Assembly: GCA_049964655.1 (NCBI GenBank)
Contig: JBMFXC010000018.1
Coordinates: forward strand, 1-36,171
From: JAJZJT01 sp049964655
GTDB taxonomy: Bacteria > Actinomycetota > Acidimicrobiia > Acidimicrobiales > RAAP-2
Direction of reading: 5' to 3'
DNA length: 36,171 nucleotides
Under the pieces are notes generated by a model that worked only from the letters and a program-made list of their open reading frames with translations, ran no database searches and was not told the DNA's origin. This document shows positions 8,037-16,628 of this stretch, piece after piece (the first letter of the stretch is position 1; the number at the start of each line of letters is the position of its first letter). Made by a program: the position numbers and the translations under genes.

Positions 8037-8303
8037 TCACTCGCCGGCCGTCGACGCGGGTTCCACGTCCACCAACTTGCGACCCTTGCGGGTGGCGAAG
8101 CGGACCGTACCGGGCGCCAGGGCGAAGAGGGTGTCGTCGCCACCCCGTCCGACGTTCGAGCCCGGGTGGAACTTCGTCCCGCGCTGGCGCACCAGGATGG
8201 CGCCGGCGCGCACCTCGGTGCCACCGAAGGTCTTGACTCCGAGCCGCTGGGCGGCGGAGTCCCGTCCGTTGCGGGTGGATCCCCCACCCTTGGTCTTCGA
8301 CAT
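8037..8303 (-). CDS. rpmA: 50S ribosomal protein L27 (bL27)
   Basis: 88 residues, complete: SKTKGGGSTRNGRDS near the N-terminus, QRLGVKTFGG, then RQRGTKFHPGSNVGRGGDDTLFAL, the L27 signature. The N-terminal tail reaches the peptidyl-transferase centre in known ribosomes. It starts directly at the mature KGGG-type N-terminus without the cleavable extension seen in Firmicutes. An AGGAG Shine-Dalgarno (8309-8313) lies 5 nt before the ATG. It is 62 nt downstream of rplU and is probably co-transcribed with it. Confidence 0.97.
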   Translation of the reverse strand: MSKTKGGGSTRNGRDSAAQRLGVKTFGGTEVRAGAILVRQRGTKFHPGSNVGRGGDDTLFALAPGTVRFATRKGRKLVDVEPASTAGE

Positions 8304-8365
8304 GTCGTCTCCTGTGGGACTCGAACGGCAGCCGACCCGACGGTCGGCCAGGGAGCAGGGGGCGG

Positions 8366-8680
8366 TCAGCCCGCCCTGGTGATCGAGGTCACCTCGACGG
8401 CCGAGTAGTGCTGGCGATGACCCCACCGCCGTCGCTCGTTGGCCTTCGACTTGTAGGTGAAGCCCCGGATCTTCGGTCCGAGTGTCTCGCCCACTACCCG
8501 ACCGACCACGGTCACGGCGCTGAGCGCCTCGGGCGTGGCGAGGACCGTCTCCCCGTCGACGACCAGCACCGGTTCGAAGTGGACCTCGGCGCCCACGGGT
8601 TGACCGAGCCGCTCGACGCTCAGCGTCTGGCCCTCCTCGACTCGTTCCTGCTTCCCTCCGGACCGGATGACGGCGTACAT
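8366..8680 (-). CDS. rplU: 50S ribosomal protein L21 (bL21)
   Basis: 104 residues, full length: MYAVIRSGGKQERVEEGQ at the start, central VLVVDGETVLATPEAL, and a basic C-terminal GPKIRGFTYKSKANERRRWGHRQ stretch that binds 23S rRNA, with IRGFTYKSK close to the family's I..FKYK motif. The ATG at 8680 is 12 nt after the rne stop and has no Shine-Dalgarno; a TAGACT -10-like hexamer overlaps the rne stop codon 9 nt upstream, so rplU-rpmA may have their own promoter. Confidence 0.97.
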   Translation of the reverse strand: MYAVIRSGGKQERVEEGQTLSVERLGQPVGAEVHFEPVLVVDGETVLATPEALSAVTVVGRVVGETLGPKIRGFTYKSKANERRRWGHRQHYSAVEVTSITRAG

Positions 8681-8689
8681 AGAAGGGTG

Positions 8690-8695
8690 AGTCTA
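8690..8695 (-). promoter_or_regulatory. Putative -10 box for rplU-rpmA, overlapping the rne stop
   Basis: TAGACT on the minus strand contains the rne stop codon (TAG) and ends 9 nt before the rplU ATG. The same hexamer TAGACT stands upstream of tig. The short leader has no Shine-Dalgarno. No clear -35 was found. Confidence 0.4.
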
Positions 8696-10852
8696 CAGCT
8701 CCAGCTGGTCGAAGACGATCCCGCGGCCTTCGCACACCGTGCACGTCGTCGACAACGTCTCGATCAGGCCCTCCGAGACCCGTTTGCGGGTCATCTCCAC
8801 CAGCCCGAGCTCCGAGATGTCGAAGACCTGGGTGCGCGTCTTGTCACGGGCGAGGGCGGCACGCAGGGCGCTCGCCACCTTGTCCCGGTTCTCACGGACC
8901 TCCATGTCGATGAAGTCGATCACGATGATGCCACCGATGTCCCGCAGGCGAAGTTGGCGGGCCACCTCCTCGGCCGCCTCGAGGTTGTTGCGGAAGACGG
9001 TCTCCTCGAGGTTGGTGCTGCCGACGTTCTTGCCCGTGTTGACGTCGATCACGGTGAGCGCCTCGGTGCGGTCGATGACCAGCGAGCCTCCCGAAGGGAG
9101 GTAGACCTTGCGGTCGAGCGCCTTGTGGAGCTGCTCGTGCACGTGGTAGCGCTCGAAGATGGGCAGCGGCTCGATCGCGGGGTCGTAGTACTCGACCCGG
9201 TCGGCCAGCTCGGGGTTCACCGCCCCGACGTAGGCGCGGACCTCCTCGTAGAGCGAGTAGTCGTCGATGACCACTGCCCGGTACTCGCTGTTCAGCTCCT
9301 CTCGGATGACCCGGACGGCGCTCGCCGGCTCGCGATAGAGCAGGGCCGGACCCTGACCACGGGTCGACTGGGCGGCGATCTGCTCCCACTGCCCCACCAG
9401 CCGCTCGATGTCGGCGCGCAGCTCCTCGGCGGACGCTCCGGCTGCCGCGGTGCGGACGATCAACCCGTGACCTTCGGGACGAACGGAGTCCACGATGCGA
9501 CGGAGCCGCTTGCGCTCGGCGTCGTCGAGCCGCTTGGAGATGCCGTTGGCGCTGGAGTCCGGCACCAGGACGACGAACCGTCCCGGCAGGGAGACCTCTT
9601 GGGTGAGCCGGGCACCCTTGGCGCCGATGGGGTTCTTGGTCACTTGGCACAGGATCGTCTGTCCCGGCCGGAGGACCTGTTCGATGCGCGGCTCGCCGCC
9701 CGCCGGTGCCCCCTCCACGTCGTCACGGTCGTAGCGGACGTCGCCTCGGTAGAGGACGGCGTTCTTCGGGGTGCCGATGTCGACGAAGGCGGCTTCCATG
9801 CCTGGCAGCACGTTCTGCACCCGGCCCCGGTAGATGTTGCCGTCGATCTGGGTCGTGTCGTCGGCTGCCCTCGACACGTAGTGCTCGACCAGGGTCCGTC
9901 CTTCGAGCAGGGCGATCTCGGTCATCTCGGGCCGAACGTGGACGCAGATCTGGTACCGGCCGACGGCCTTGCCCCGGCGCTCCCTCCCGCCCCGGCGCGA
10001 CCCGGTCGCCGCGACGCCGGCGACCGCGTCGGGGATGGCAGCAGTGACAGGCACCGGCATCTCTGCGCCGGCCGGCACCGCGGGGGCCGGACGCGACCCG
10101 CCTGATCGACGGTTCCGGTTCCGACTTCGGCCGCTGCTCCGGCCGGCACCCCCGCCGGCACCGGCGGCACCGACGGCGGCACCGGTGGCTGAGTCGAGCG
10201 ACCGGCCAGACCGCGGTGCACCCGCTGGAGCGGGTGGCGCGGGCGCCGGCCGCGTGTCGCCGATCCGCGGCCGGGTGGCCGCTCCGCTGGAGGTGCCTGT
10301 CTCCCCGGTGCCTGCCTCCCGGTTCGCCCCCGCACTATCGGGGCTCCCGGCTGCGCCAACAGGACCGGCTGCGCCCGCTGCCGCCCTCGAGCCGTTGGGA
10401 GGCTGACGGGTCGACGACGGGACCGAACCTGCGTCGTCGGCACTGCCTGCGTGGGCACCACTGCCTGCGTCGTCGGCACTGCCTGCGTGGGCACCACTGC
10501 CTGCACCGGAAGGGTCAGCAGCAGCCGAACGCGACCGACCCCTGCCCCCGCGCGAGCCACGGCGGCGGCGCGACGAGGTCCGTTGGCCGCCCTCGGACGA
10601 CCCGTCACCGTCACCTCTTCTCTCGTCTGCCCCAGCTTCGCCCGGACCACTCCGGTTGGTGGCTGCGTCGTCACCGGTGAGGGCCTCACCGTCGGCCGCC
10701 CGTGGCCGAACGACCCGGTCAGCCGAGGCGTTGCCCTCGACGGCGCCGTTGCGGGCGGGCCCGGCACTCGGGGCCGGCACGTCGTCCGGTCGGTTGTCGT
10801 CCTGCGGCCGTGCCGGGCTTCCCACCGGCTGTCCAGCCGTCGCTTCTGTCAT
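8693..10852 (-). CDS. rne: Ribonuclease E/G with long disordered N-terminus
   Basis: 719 residues. The first ~290 are low-complexity (Gly, Ala, Ser, Arg, Asp) and include a repeated AGSGAHAGSADD unit; such tails in actinobacterial RNase E bind RNA or partners. The catalytic part starts near residue 298 (YQICVHVRPEMTEIALLEG) with an S1 domain (GNIYRGRVQNVLPGMEAAFVDIG), then the RNase H-like/DNase I-like core with the metal-binding VIDVNTGKNVG and IIVIDFIDM motifs, and ends with the zinc-link CTVCEGRG. The role is endonucleolytic mRNA decay and rRNA/tRNA processing. The ATG at 10852 has an AAGGGA Shine-Dalgarno. It directly precedes rplU, as in M. tuberculosis and Streptomyces. Confidence 0.94.
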   Translation of the reverse strand: MTEATAGQPVGSPARPQDDNRPDDVPAPSAGPARNGAVEGNASADRVVRPRAADGEALTGDDAATNRSGPGEAGADERRGDGDGSSEGGQRTSSRRRRGSRGGRGRSRSAAADPSGAGSGAHAGSADDAGSGAHAGSADDAGSVPSSTRQPPNGSRAAAGAAGPVGAAGSPDSAGANREAGTGETGTSSGAATRPRIGDTRPAPAPPAPAGAPRSGRSLDSATGAAVGAAGAGGGAGRSSGRSRNRNRRSGGSRPAPAVPAGAEMPVPVTAAIPDAVAGVAATGSRRGGRERRGKAVGRYQICVHVRPEMTEIALLEGRTLVEHYVSRAADDTTQIDGNIYRGRVQNVLPGMEAAFVDIGTPKNAVLYRGDVRYDRDDVEGAPAGGEPRIEQVLRPGQTILCQVTKNPIGAKGARLTQEVSLPGRFVVLVPDSSANGISKRLDDAERKRLRRIVDSVRPEGHGLIVRTAAAGASAEELRADIERLVGQWEQIAAQSTRGQGPALLYREPASAVRVIREELNSEYRAVVIDDYSLYEEVRAYVGAVNPELADRVEYYDPAIEPLPIFERYHVHEQLHKALDRKVYLPSGGSLVIDRTEALTVIDVNTGKNVGSTNLEETVFRNNLEAAEEVARQLRLRDIGGIIVIDFIDMEVRENRDKVASALRAALARDKTRTQVFDISELGLVEMTRKRVSEGLIETLSTTCTVCEGRGIVFDQLEL
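10429..10500. repeat. Two perfect 36-bp tandem repeats in the rne 5' region
   Basis: A 36-bp unit starting CTGCGTCGTCGGCACTGC is present at 10429-10464 and 10465-10500 without mismatch, with a partial third copy following. It codes a 12-residue Ala/Gly/Ser/Asp unit in the disordered N-terminus, so copy-number change keeps the frame. Confidence 0.93.
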
Positions 10853-10873
10853 CGCGATCCCTTCCGATGCTCG

Positions 10874-11626
10874 TCACGAGGCACGCTCCCGAGCGGCCCC
10901 GGCGCTGACAGACCCGGCGATCCTGCCCTCGTCGTCGAGGGGTTCCCACCGTCGTCCGTCGCGCTCGATCCACTGTGCTGTGCGGCAGGCACCCGCCAAG
11001 GCCAGGCCTGCCACGTCCACCGTCTGCTCCGCCAGGGCGCGCACCAACTCGGCGGGGCGCACGCCCCGTGGCTGGGTGGCCACCTCGGCCACCACGACCA
11101 CCTGCTCGTCCTCCGCTCCGCCGACCAGGGACAACTCCCTGATGGCCGGCCGGAGGTCGTCCTCCGCCTGGCGTCCTTTCCGTTCGCGCACGAGCGGCAC
11201 CGCGCTCGCCGCCAGCAGAGACGCCACTGCCTCCGCCACGGCGGCACGACCAGCCCCGCCCACGAGCAGCTCCCAGCCGCACGCCGTCACCTCGTGCTGC
11301 AGCGATCCGCCATCCACCAGGGTGGCGGCCCGGACCGTGACGCCGTCGGGCAAGAACGGGGCGAGACGCCCGACCAGTGCGCCGGGCACGACCTCGTCGG
11401 CCTCGGCCCGACGCTCGTCGAGGACGATGTCGACGAACTCGGCCAGCGACTCGGCCCCGGTGGGCAGGGCCAGCCCGAAGCTCAGGAGCGGGCGGGGCGA
11501 GAACCCCGCGCTGTAGGCAACGGGCAGCGCGGCGCGACGGAGCGCCCGTTCCCACATCCTGGCCACGTCTCGTTGGCTGGTGAAGCGGACCTTGCCGAGC
11601 TTGGCGTACCGGAAGCGGATGCGCAC
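10874..11626 (-). CDS. TIGR03936 family (DUF2344) radical-SAM-associated protein
   Basis: 250 residues. The opening VRIRFRYAKLGKVRFTSQRDVARMWERALRRA and the following PVAYSAGFSPRPLLSFGLALPTGAESLAEFVD are the hallmark of DUF2344. The biochemical role of the family is not established; it is almost always beside, or fused to, the TIGR03960 radical SAM protein, as here. The GTG start at 11626 lies 1 nt after the stop of that gene, so translation is probably coupled. There are no membrane or signal segments. The 3' end is 21 nt before rne, a neighbourhood that is conserved in actinobacteria and hints at an RNA- or ribosome-related job. Confidence 0.9.
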   Translation of the reverse strand: MRIRFRYAKLGKVRFTSQRDVARMWERALRRAALPVAYSAGFSPRPLLSFGLALPTGAESLAEFVDIVLDERRAEADEVVPGALVGRLAPFLPDGVTVRAATLVDGGSLQHEVTACGWELLVGGAGRAAVAEAVASLLAASAVPLVRERKGRQAEDDLRPAIRELSLVGGAEDEQVVVVAEVATQPRGVRPAELVRALAEQTVDVAGLALAGACRTAQWIERDGRRWEPLDDEGRIAGSVSAGAARERAS

Positions 11627-11627
11627 C

Positions 11628-13619
11628 TCAGCCCCCCGTCCTGGTGGAGAGCCCGGTGACGAAGCGGACCGGGACCTCGCCGCCGGTCGAGAGGTCCTGC
11701 CCGGTCCCCTGGCTGCCGCCGGCCGGCGGGACCGCCGAGGCGACCACGTGCTCGACCCCGAAGCCGGTACATGCTCCGCAGTCGTAGCACGGGGTCCAGC
11801 GGCAGTCGGGCAACCCGTGCGCCTCGAGCGCGTCTTGCCACTCCTGCCAGAGGAAGTCGCGGTGGAGCCCGGCCGACAGGTGGTCCCACGGCAGCACCTC
11901 GTCCTCACCACGATGGCGGTACACCGTGTCCTCGAGCGAAAGACCCGAGGCAGCGAGCGCCTCGGTCCACAGCGAGAGGTCGAAGTGCTCCGACCACTCC
12001 TGGAAGGTTCCACCCTGCCGCCAAACGTGCTCGATGACGGCGCCGATCCTCCGGTCGCCCCTGCTCACCACACCCTCGGCGGCGCTCGCCGCCGGATCGT
12101 GCCACCGGACGCTCAGGCCGCGGACCCCGCGGGCGGCGTCTTTCAGCAGGTGCACTTTTCGGGTGAGCTCCTCGACGGTGTTCTGACCGAACCACTGGAA
12201 GGGAGTGTGCGCCTTGGGAACGAACCCGCCGACCGATGCCGTGACGGTGACCGAGCGGTGGTAGCGGCGGCCGATGTCGACGCACCGGCTGGCCAGGCGA
12301 ACGATCCCCAGCGTGTCTTCGTCCGTCTCGGTGGGCAGGCCGATGAGGAAGTAGAGCTTGACCCGGCGCCACCCCTGGCTGAAGGCGGCATCGACGGCGG
12401 CGTAGAGGTCCTCCTCGAGGACCAGCTTGTTGATGACCTGTCGCATGCGCCACGTCCCGCCTTCGGGGGCGAAGGTCAGCCCGGTCCGTCGGACTCGCTG
12501 GATCTGGGCAGCCGTGGCGACTGTGAAGGCGTCGACCCGCAGGCTGGGGAGGCTCACCGATACCTGCCCCGAGCACGCCGGGTCGTCGATGATGCCCTGG
12601 ACCGTCTCCCCGATCCCCGAGTAGTCGGCGCTCGACAGCGAGGTGAGCGCCACCTCGTCGTAGCCGGTCCGAGCCAACCCGGCCGACACCATCGTCCGCA
12701 CCTGCTCGGCCGGGCGCTCCCGCACGGGCCGGGTGATCATGCCCGCCTGGCAGAACCGGCACCCCCGGGTACAGCCCCGGAAGACCTCGACGTTCAGGCG
12801 GTCGTGGACGACCTCGATCAGCGGGACGAGCTGCTCTCTGGGGTACGGCCACGCACCGAGGTCGGCGATGGTCCGCTTCTCGACGCGTTCGGGCGTCTCC
12901 GGGTAGCGCGGCACGACGCCGACGAGCGGCGCCGGTGAGCCGTCGGCCGGCTGGGTCCCGAAGACCGCCTCGTAGCAGGACGGGACGTAGACGCCGGGCA
13001 CCTGGGCGAGCGCCCGCAACAGCGACGCCCGGTCCTCAACGTGGCCCCCGTCCGGCCCACCTCGGGCACGATGGGCGACGAGGACGTCGTTCAGCTCCCC
13101 GACCACCTCCTCGCCGTCACCCAGCACGAAGCAGTCGACGAAGTCGGCGAGGGGCTCGGGGTTGAAGGCGCAGTGCCCCCCGGCTATCACCAGGGGGTGC
13201 GAGCCGTCGCGTTCGGCCGAGCGGACCGGCAGCCCGGCCAGGTCGACCAGGTTGAGGACGTTGGTGGCGACGAGCTCGGCCGACAGGTTGAAGGCGAGCA
13301 CGTCGAAGGAGGCCGCCGGCTCGTGGTGCTCGAGCGAGAAGAGCGGCACGCCCGCCGCCCGCATGGCGGCCTCCATGTCGGTCCACGGGGCGTACGCCCG
13401 CTCGGCGACGGCGTCGTCCCGCTCGTTGAGCAGCTCGTAGAGGATCTGCAATCCCTGGTTGGGGAGGCCGACCTCGTAGGTGTCGGGGTAGACGAGGAGC
13501 CAGGCCACCTGCCCGGGGCGGTGTCGGGGGTCGCGGGCGCCGAGCTCACCCCCGATGTACCGGGCCGGCTTGCTCACCTGCGCCAACAGGGGTTCGATGC
13601 GTGGCCAGAGGGACTCCAT
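11628..13619 (-). CDS. TIGR03960 family B12-binding/radical SAM protein
   Basis: 663 residues. The N-terminal ~200 look like a cobalamin-binding-like fold (VAWLLVYPDTYEVGLPNQGLQILYELLN, then FNLSAELVATNVLNLVDLAG, GGHCAFNPEPLADFVDCFVLGDGEE). The radical SAM core carries the cluster motif CTRGCRFCQAG (Cys-x3-Cys-x2-Cys) near residue 285, followed by LTSLSSADYSGI and the FAPEGGTWRMRQVINK block. A Cys-rich end, TPCYDCGACTGFG, may hold a further cluster. The reaction is unknown for the family. I prefer the ATG at 13619 (MESLWPRIEPLL), which matches the usual family start and follows a TACACT -10-like hexamer, over the GTG nine codons upstream. Confidence 0.9.
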   Translation of the reverse strand: MESLWPRIEPLLAQVSKPARYIGGELGARDPRHRPGQVAWLLVYPDTYEVGLPNQGLQILYELLNERDDAVAERAYAPWTDMEAAMRAAGVPLFSLEHHEPAASFDVLAFNLSAELVATNVLNLVDLAGLPVRSAERDGSHPLVIAGGHCAFNPEPLADFVDCFVLGDGEEVVGELNDVLVAHRARGGPDGGHVEDRASLLRALAQVPGVYVPSCYEAVFGTQPADGSPAPLVGVVPRYPETPERVEKRTIADLGAWPYPREQLVPLIEVVHDRLNVEVFRGCTRGCRFCQAGMITRPVRERPAEQVRTMVSAGLARTGYDEVALTSLSSADYSGIGETVQGIIDDPACSGQVSVSLPSLRVDAFTVATAAQIQRVRRTGLTFAPEGGTWRMRQVINKLVLEEDLYAAVDAAFSQGWRRVKLYFLIGLPTETDEDTLGIVRLASRCVDIGRRYHRSVTVTASVGGFVPKAHTPFQWFGQNTVEELTRKVHLLKDAARGVRGLSVRWHDPAASAAEGVVSRGDRRIGAVIEHVWRQGGTFQEWSEHFDLSLWTEALAASGLSLEDTVYRHRGEDEVLPWDHLSAGLHRDFLWQEWQDALEAHGLPDCRWTPCYDCGACTGFGVEHVVASAVPPAGGSQGTGQDLSTGGEVPVRFVTGLSTRTGG

Positions 13620-13629
13620 CTCCCGGCCC

Positions 13630-13635
13630 AGTGTA
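13630..13635 (-). promoter_or_regulatory. Putative -10 box upstream of the radical SAM gene
   Basis: TACACT on the minus strand, in the context CCCGTACACTG, lies 10 nt before the ATG at 13619. The same 11-mer context precedes the ABC exporter gene. The leader would be only a few nucleotides long. A -35 is not clear. Confidence 0.4.
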
Positions 13636-13740
13636 CGGGCTGCCACCCGGTCCGCCAGTCATCCACCTCCCCCAGAGGCTCCTGACGAGCCCGTGGGCTG
13701 GGGTGCTGCGACCCGGCTGCCGACGGCGGAGGGTGCCGCG

Positions 13741-13757
13741 GCGGGCCCCGACCGCCA
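13741..13757 (-). terminator. Weak hairpin after mrdA
   Basis: GGCGG (13741-13745) and CCGCC (13753-13757) form a 5-bp GC stem with a 7-nt loop, 5 nt after the mrdA stop. There is no T-tract. This is the only hairpin near the stop in the 143-nt gap before the radical SAM gene. Confidence 0.22.
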
Positions 13758-13762
13758 GTCCC

Positions 13763-15973
13763 CTACCCGGCCGGCGTGGTCGTCGTGGTCGTCGAGCCCG
13801 AAGCGCTCGACCCTCCGGTCTTCGATCCGGTCGTGGTCGTGGTCGTCGAGCCGGGCGGCGGCACGGGGTTCGGGTCCTGGGCCGCCGACGCCGGAGGCGG
13901 CACCGGGGCCGAGCCCACCGGATGGGTGAGGAGGTAGTTGTAGATCTCGCGGACGACGGGCGCCGCCCCGGTGGCGCCGTAGCCTGCCTGGTCGATGACG
14001 GCGACCACCACGTAGCGCGGGTCCGGGACGGGACCCCAGGCCACGAACCACGAGATCGGTTCCTTGCCGGTGATGCTGGCCGTGCCCGTCTTGCCGGCAA
14101 CCGGGAACGTCGCCTCGGGCCAGCCAAGGAAGGCCTGGGAGCCGGTACCGAGTGGGTACTGGGCGATGACGCCCTCGAACCCGGTGAGCAGCGGGTCGCG
14201 CACCGAGGGAGGCAGGTTCACGTAGCCGGTCACCTTGGGGGCGATCTGCCGGATGACCTTGCCCGACGGCGACACGATGGCCCGGGCGATCTCCGGGGCG
14301 TACCGGGTCCCCCCGTTGGCAAAGGTGGCGTACGCCACGGCCTGCTGCACCGGCGTCACCTGGGTGAGGCCCTGCCCGAAGGCCAGCTGGAGGTTGTCGC
14401 CGACGTACCACCCCGAGTTCGGGTAGCCGGTGGGGCTGAGCTTGTGGAGCTCCTTGCGCAGCGCCGGGCTGTCGACCTGGCCGCTCGCCTCCCCCGGCAG
14501 GTCGATGCCGGTGGGCTGCCCCAGTCCGTAGGCGGCAGCCGCCTGCTGGATGGGATCGGGGCCGTAGGCCTGGGGGTTCATGTAGAACTGGTAGCCGAGG
14601 TTGTAGAAGAAGACGTCGTCCGAGGCGGTGATGGCCGTCGACATGTCGATCGGGCCGAGCGCCACGTGCCCGGCGCTGTGGAAGCTGCACTTGCCGATGC
14701 AGTTGGGGATGGTGAAGAGCCCCGTGTCGTCGTAGAGCTTGGTGGCGTTCCACAGGCCCGTGCTCATGGCGGCCGTCGCCGTGTTGAGCTTGAAGGTCGA
14801 CCCGGGGGTGTAGAGGCCGTCGATGGCGTAGTTGTTCTGGGCGCCCGTGGCCGTCAGCGCGTTGTAGCTGGCCTGCGAGATGCCGCCCACCCAGATGTTC
14901 GGGTTGTAGGAGGGGTACGACGAGATGGCGTAGACGTGCCCGTTCTGCGGGTTCATGACCACCGCTGCTCCGTTCAGGGCGGCGATGCGGCGACCGGTGG
15001 TCGGGTCGATGGTCCCTCGCATGCTCATGATCTGCTTGGCCAGGTCGGCGTCGACCGTCTGTTGCAGGCCGAGGTCGATGTTGGTCACGAGGTTGTCACC
15101 GGGCTGTGCCGGGACGGTCTTCAGGGTGCCGACCACCTGGCCGGTCGAGTCGACGGAGAGCTCCTTCTCACCGGCGACCCCGCGCAGCACCGACTGGTAC
15201 TGGTACTCGAGCCCTGACTGCCCGAAGGCGTCCCCCTGCTGGTAGCCCTGGCCCTTCTCCGCCTTGAGCTCGGCGGCGTTGATGGTGCCCACGTAGCCGA
15301 GGGCATGAGCGGCCGGGTAGCCGGCAGCGTTGCCACCCGGGTAGCCGGCGGCTTCGACCTGTGGATAGCTGCGCTCGGTGGTCGACACCGTCGAGACCCC
15401 GGGGAACTCGCTGGCGTGCTCGTCGAGATAGACGACGGTTGCCAGCGGAGCCGGGGAGAGCACCGGGACGGGCTTGTAGGGGCTGTAGCGCTGGTTGGCC
15501 AGGGCGGCGTTGACCTGGGCGGGGGTCTCGCCGATGAGGGCGGCCAGTCGGCCGATGACCGAAGGGTGCTGCTGGGCCGCGACCCGTGACAGGGTGACCT
15601 GCTCGACCGTGGTGTTGTCGACAAGGGGGTTGCCCGAACGGTCGAGGATGAGGCCCCGGGCCGGCGTGATCGACACCACCCGTACCTGGTTGGCGACGAC
15701 AGCCTGCGTGGCGGCAGGCGCCTCGAGCACCTGGAGGGTCCACAGTCGGAGACCGAGCACGGCGAACAGGCCGCCGACGACGAGCCCGGTGACCCGCAGG
15801 CGCACTCCTGGGCGGGACGCCCCGGGAGGAGGGGGCTCGAGCAGGGCGCCGACCGAGAACCGCCGGGGGCGCATGCGGGGCTGGTGGGCAGGTCGGCGTC
15901 GGGACCGGCTCTCGTCGGCGCTGCGGAGGTAGGCGCGATGCCTCTTGAGCAGATGACGCAGCGAGCGCTTCAT
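13763..15973 (-). CDS. mrdA: Penicillin-binding protein 2 (elongation-specific transpeptidase)
   Basis: 736 residues. A basic cytoplasmic N-terminus (about 55 residues, KRSLRHLLKRHR) is followed by one membrane anchor (VTGLVVGGLFAVLGLRLWTL), a PBP dimerisation domain starting near GLILDRSGNPLVDN, and the transpeptidase domain with the active serine in PGSTFK (near residue 394), SDD as the SxN/SxD element, and KTGTAS near 629. The C-terminus is a Thr/Ser/Pro-rich tail with two runs of six threonines, probably periplasmic/wall-side linker. It cross-links lateral wall peptidoglycan with the MreBCD system encoded upstream. ATG at 15973 with AGGA 10 nt upstream is preferred over a TTG six codons earlier. 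The usual rodA partner gene is absent downstream. Confidence 0.93.
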   Translation of the reverse strand: MKRSLRHLLKRHRAYLRSADESRSRRRPAHQPRMRPRRFSVGALLEPPPPGASRPGVRLRVTGLVVGGLFAVLGLRLWTLQVLEAPAATQAVVANQVRVVSITPARGLILDRSGNPLVDNTTVEQVTLSRVAAQQHPSVIGRLAALIGETPAQVNAALANQRYSPYKPVPVLSPAPLATVVYLDEHASEFPGVSTVSTTERSYPQVEAAGYPGGNAAGYPAAHALGYVGTINAAELKAEKGQGYQQGDAFGQSGLEYQYQSVLRGVAGEKELSVDSTGQVVGTLKTVPAQPGDNLVTNIDLGLQQTVDADLAKQIMSMRGTIDPTTGRRIAALNGAAVVMNPQNGHVYAISSYPSYNPNIWVGGISQASYNALTATGAQNNYAIDGLYTPGSTFKLNTATAAMSTGLWNATKLYDDTGLFTIPNCIGKCSFHSAGHVALGPIDMSTAITASDDVFFYNLGYQFYMNPQAYGPDPIQQAAAAYGLGQPTGIDLPGEASGQVDSPALRKELHKLSPTGYPNSGWYVGDNLQLAFGQGLTQVTPVQQAVAYATFANGGTRYAPEIARAIVSPSGKVIRQIAPKVTGYVNLPPSVRDPLLTGFEGVIAQYPLGTGSQAFLGWPEATFPVAGKTGTASITGKEPISWFVAWGPVPDPRYVVVAVIDQAGYGATGAAPVVREIYNYLLTHPVGSAPVPPPASAAQDPNPVPPPGSTTTTTTGSKTGGSSASGSTTTTTTPAG

Positions 15974-16091
15974 CGCCCGACATCCTGGCAAGCCCGGTCG
16001 CCACAGTGGTGGCGCCCCTGGCGTCGGTCGGTGCGACCCCCAGCGCCGGGCACCGACACCGCAGTGCGCTCGTCAGGCGACCGTCCTCGCG

Positions 16092-16628
16092 TCACCGCCA
16101 ACCGACCACGGTCGACGAGGAGGCGGGCGGTCCCTCGGTCGACGCCTCGGGGAGCGCCCAGGCCACCACGCGCACGGCCGGGATGGCCAGTGCGGCGTTG
16201 ACGACGCCGACCAGGACCACGATGCCAGCGAGGGGGACGTGGAGCATCTGGGGCTGTCCGAGCACGGCACCGAGGAGCGGGTAGGCGAGCTCGTAGGCGG
16301 CGCTGCCCACCAGGGCGGCCAGCGGTGGCACCCACCACACCGTCCGGTCGAGCGCGGCCGTCGTGGCCCCGGCCGCGAAGCCGATCAGGGTCCCCACCAA
16401 GGCAGAGAGCCCGAAGGGGGTCGGCAGGAACAGGTCGGCGACCAGCCCCGTCCAGAAGCCCACCGTCGCTCCCTGAGCGGGCCCACCGGCGACGCCGGCC
16501 GCCAGCGGCAGGAGGACCATCACGTCGGGGTGGACCCCTCCGATGCGCAGGTCGAGCACGATCGTGCCCTGCACCGTGACCGCCAGAAAGACGACCAGGA
16601 CGACCCGGAAGGCGTGCCGTGGTGTCAT
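16092..16628 (-). CDS. mreD: Rod shape-determining protein MreD
   Basis: 178 residues, almost entirely hydrophobic, with about five membrane segments (VVLVVFLAVTVQGTIVL; VMVLLPLAAGVAGG; ATVGFWTGLVADLFL followed by PTPFGLSALVGTLIGF; WVPPLAALVGSAAYELAYP; IVVLVGVVNAALAIPAV). The GFWTGLVADLFLPTPFGLSAL segment is the characteristic MreD core (G...DL....PFG...). The ATG at 16628 overlaps the mreC stop in an ATGA. It acts in the membrane part of the elongasome with MreC and PBP2. Sequence conservation in MreD is low, so order in the cluster is part of the evidence. Confidence 0.88.
   Translation of the reverse strand: MTPRHAFRVVLVVFLAVTVQGTIVLDLRIGGVHPDVMVLLPLAAGVAGGPAQGATVGFWTGLVADLFLPTPFGLSALVGTLIGFAAGATTAALDRTVWWVPPLAALVGSAAYELAYPLLGAVLGQPQMLHVPLAGIVVLVGVVNAALAIPAVRVVAWALPEASTEGPPASSSTVVGWR

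Noticed and set aside
8408..10105. A 565-codon plus-strand frame opposite rne
   Set aside because: Shadow of the RNase E/G gene; the encoded text has no family features and would bury the rplU start.
10451..11659. A 402-codon plus-strand frame across rne and the DUF2344 gene
   Set aside because: Antisense shadow; it spans two well-supported genes on the other strand.
13777..13860. Thr-rich repeat at the PBP2 C-terminus as a tandem repeat locus
   Set aside because: The threonine runs use simple ACC/ACG codon mixes without a clean repeated DNA unit; I treat them as a low-complexity tail.
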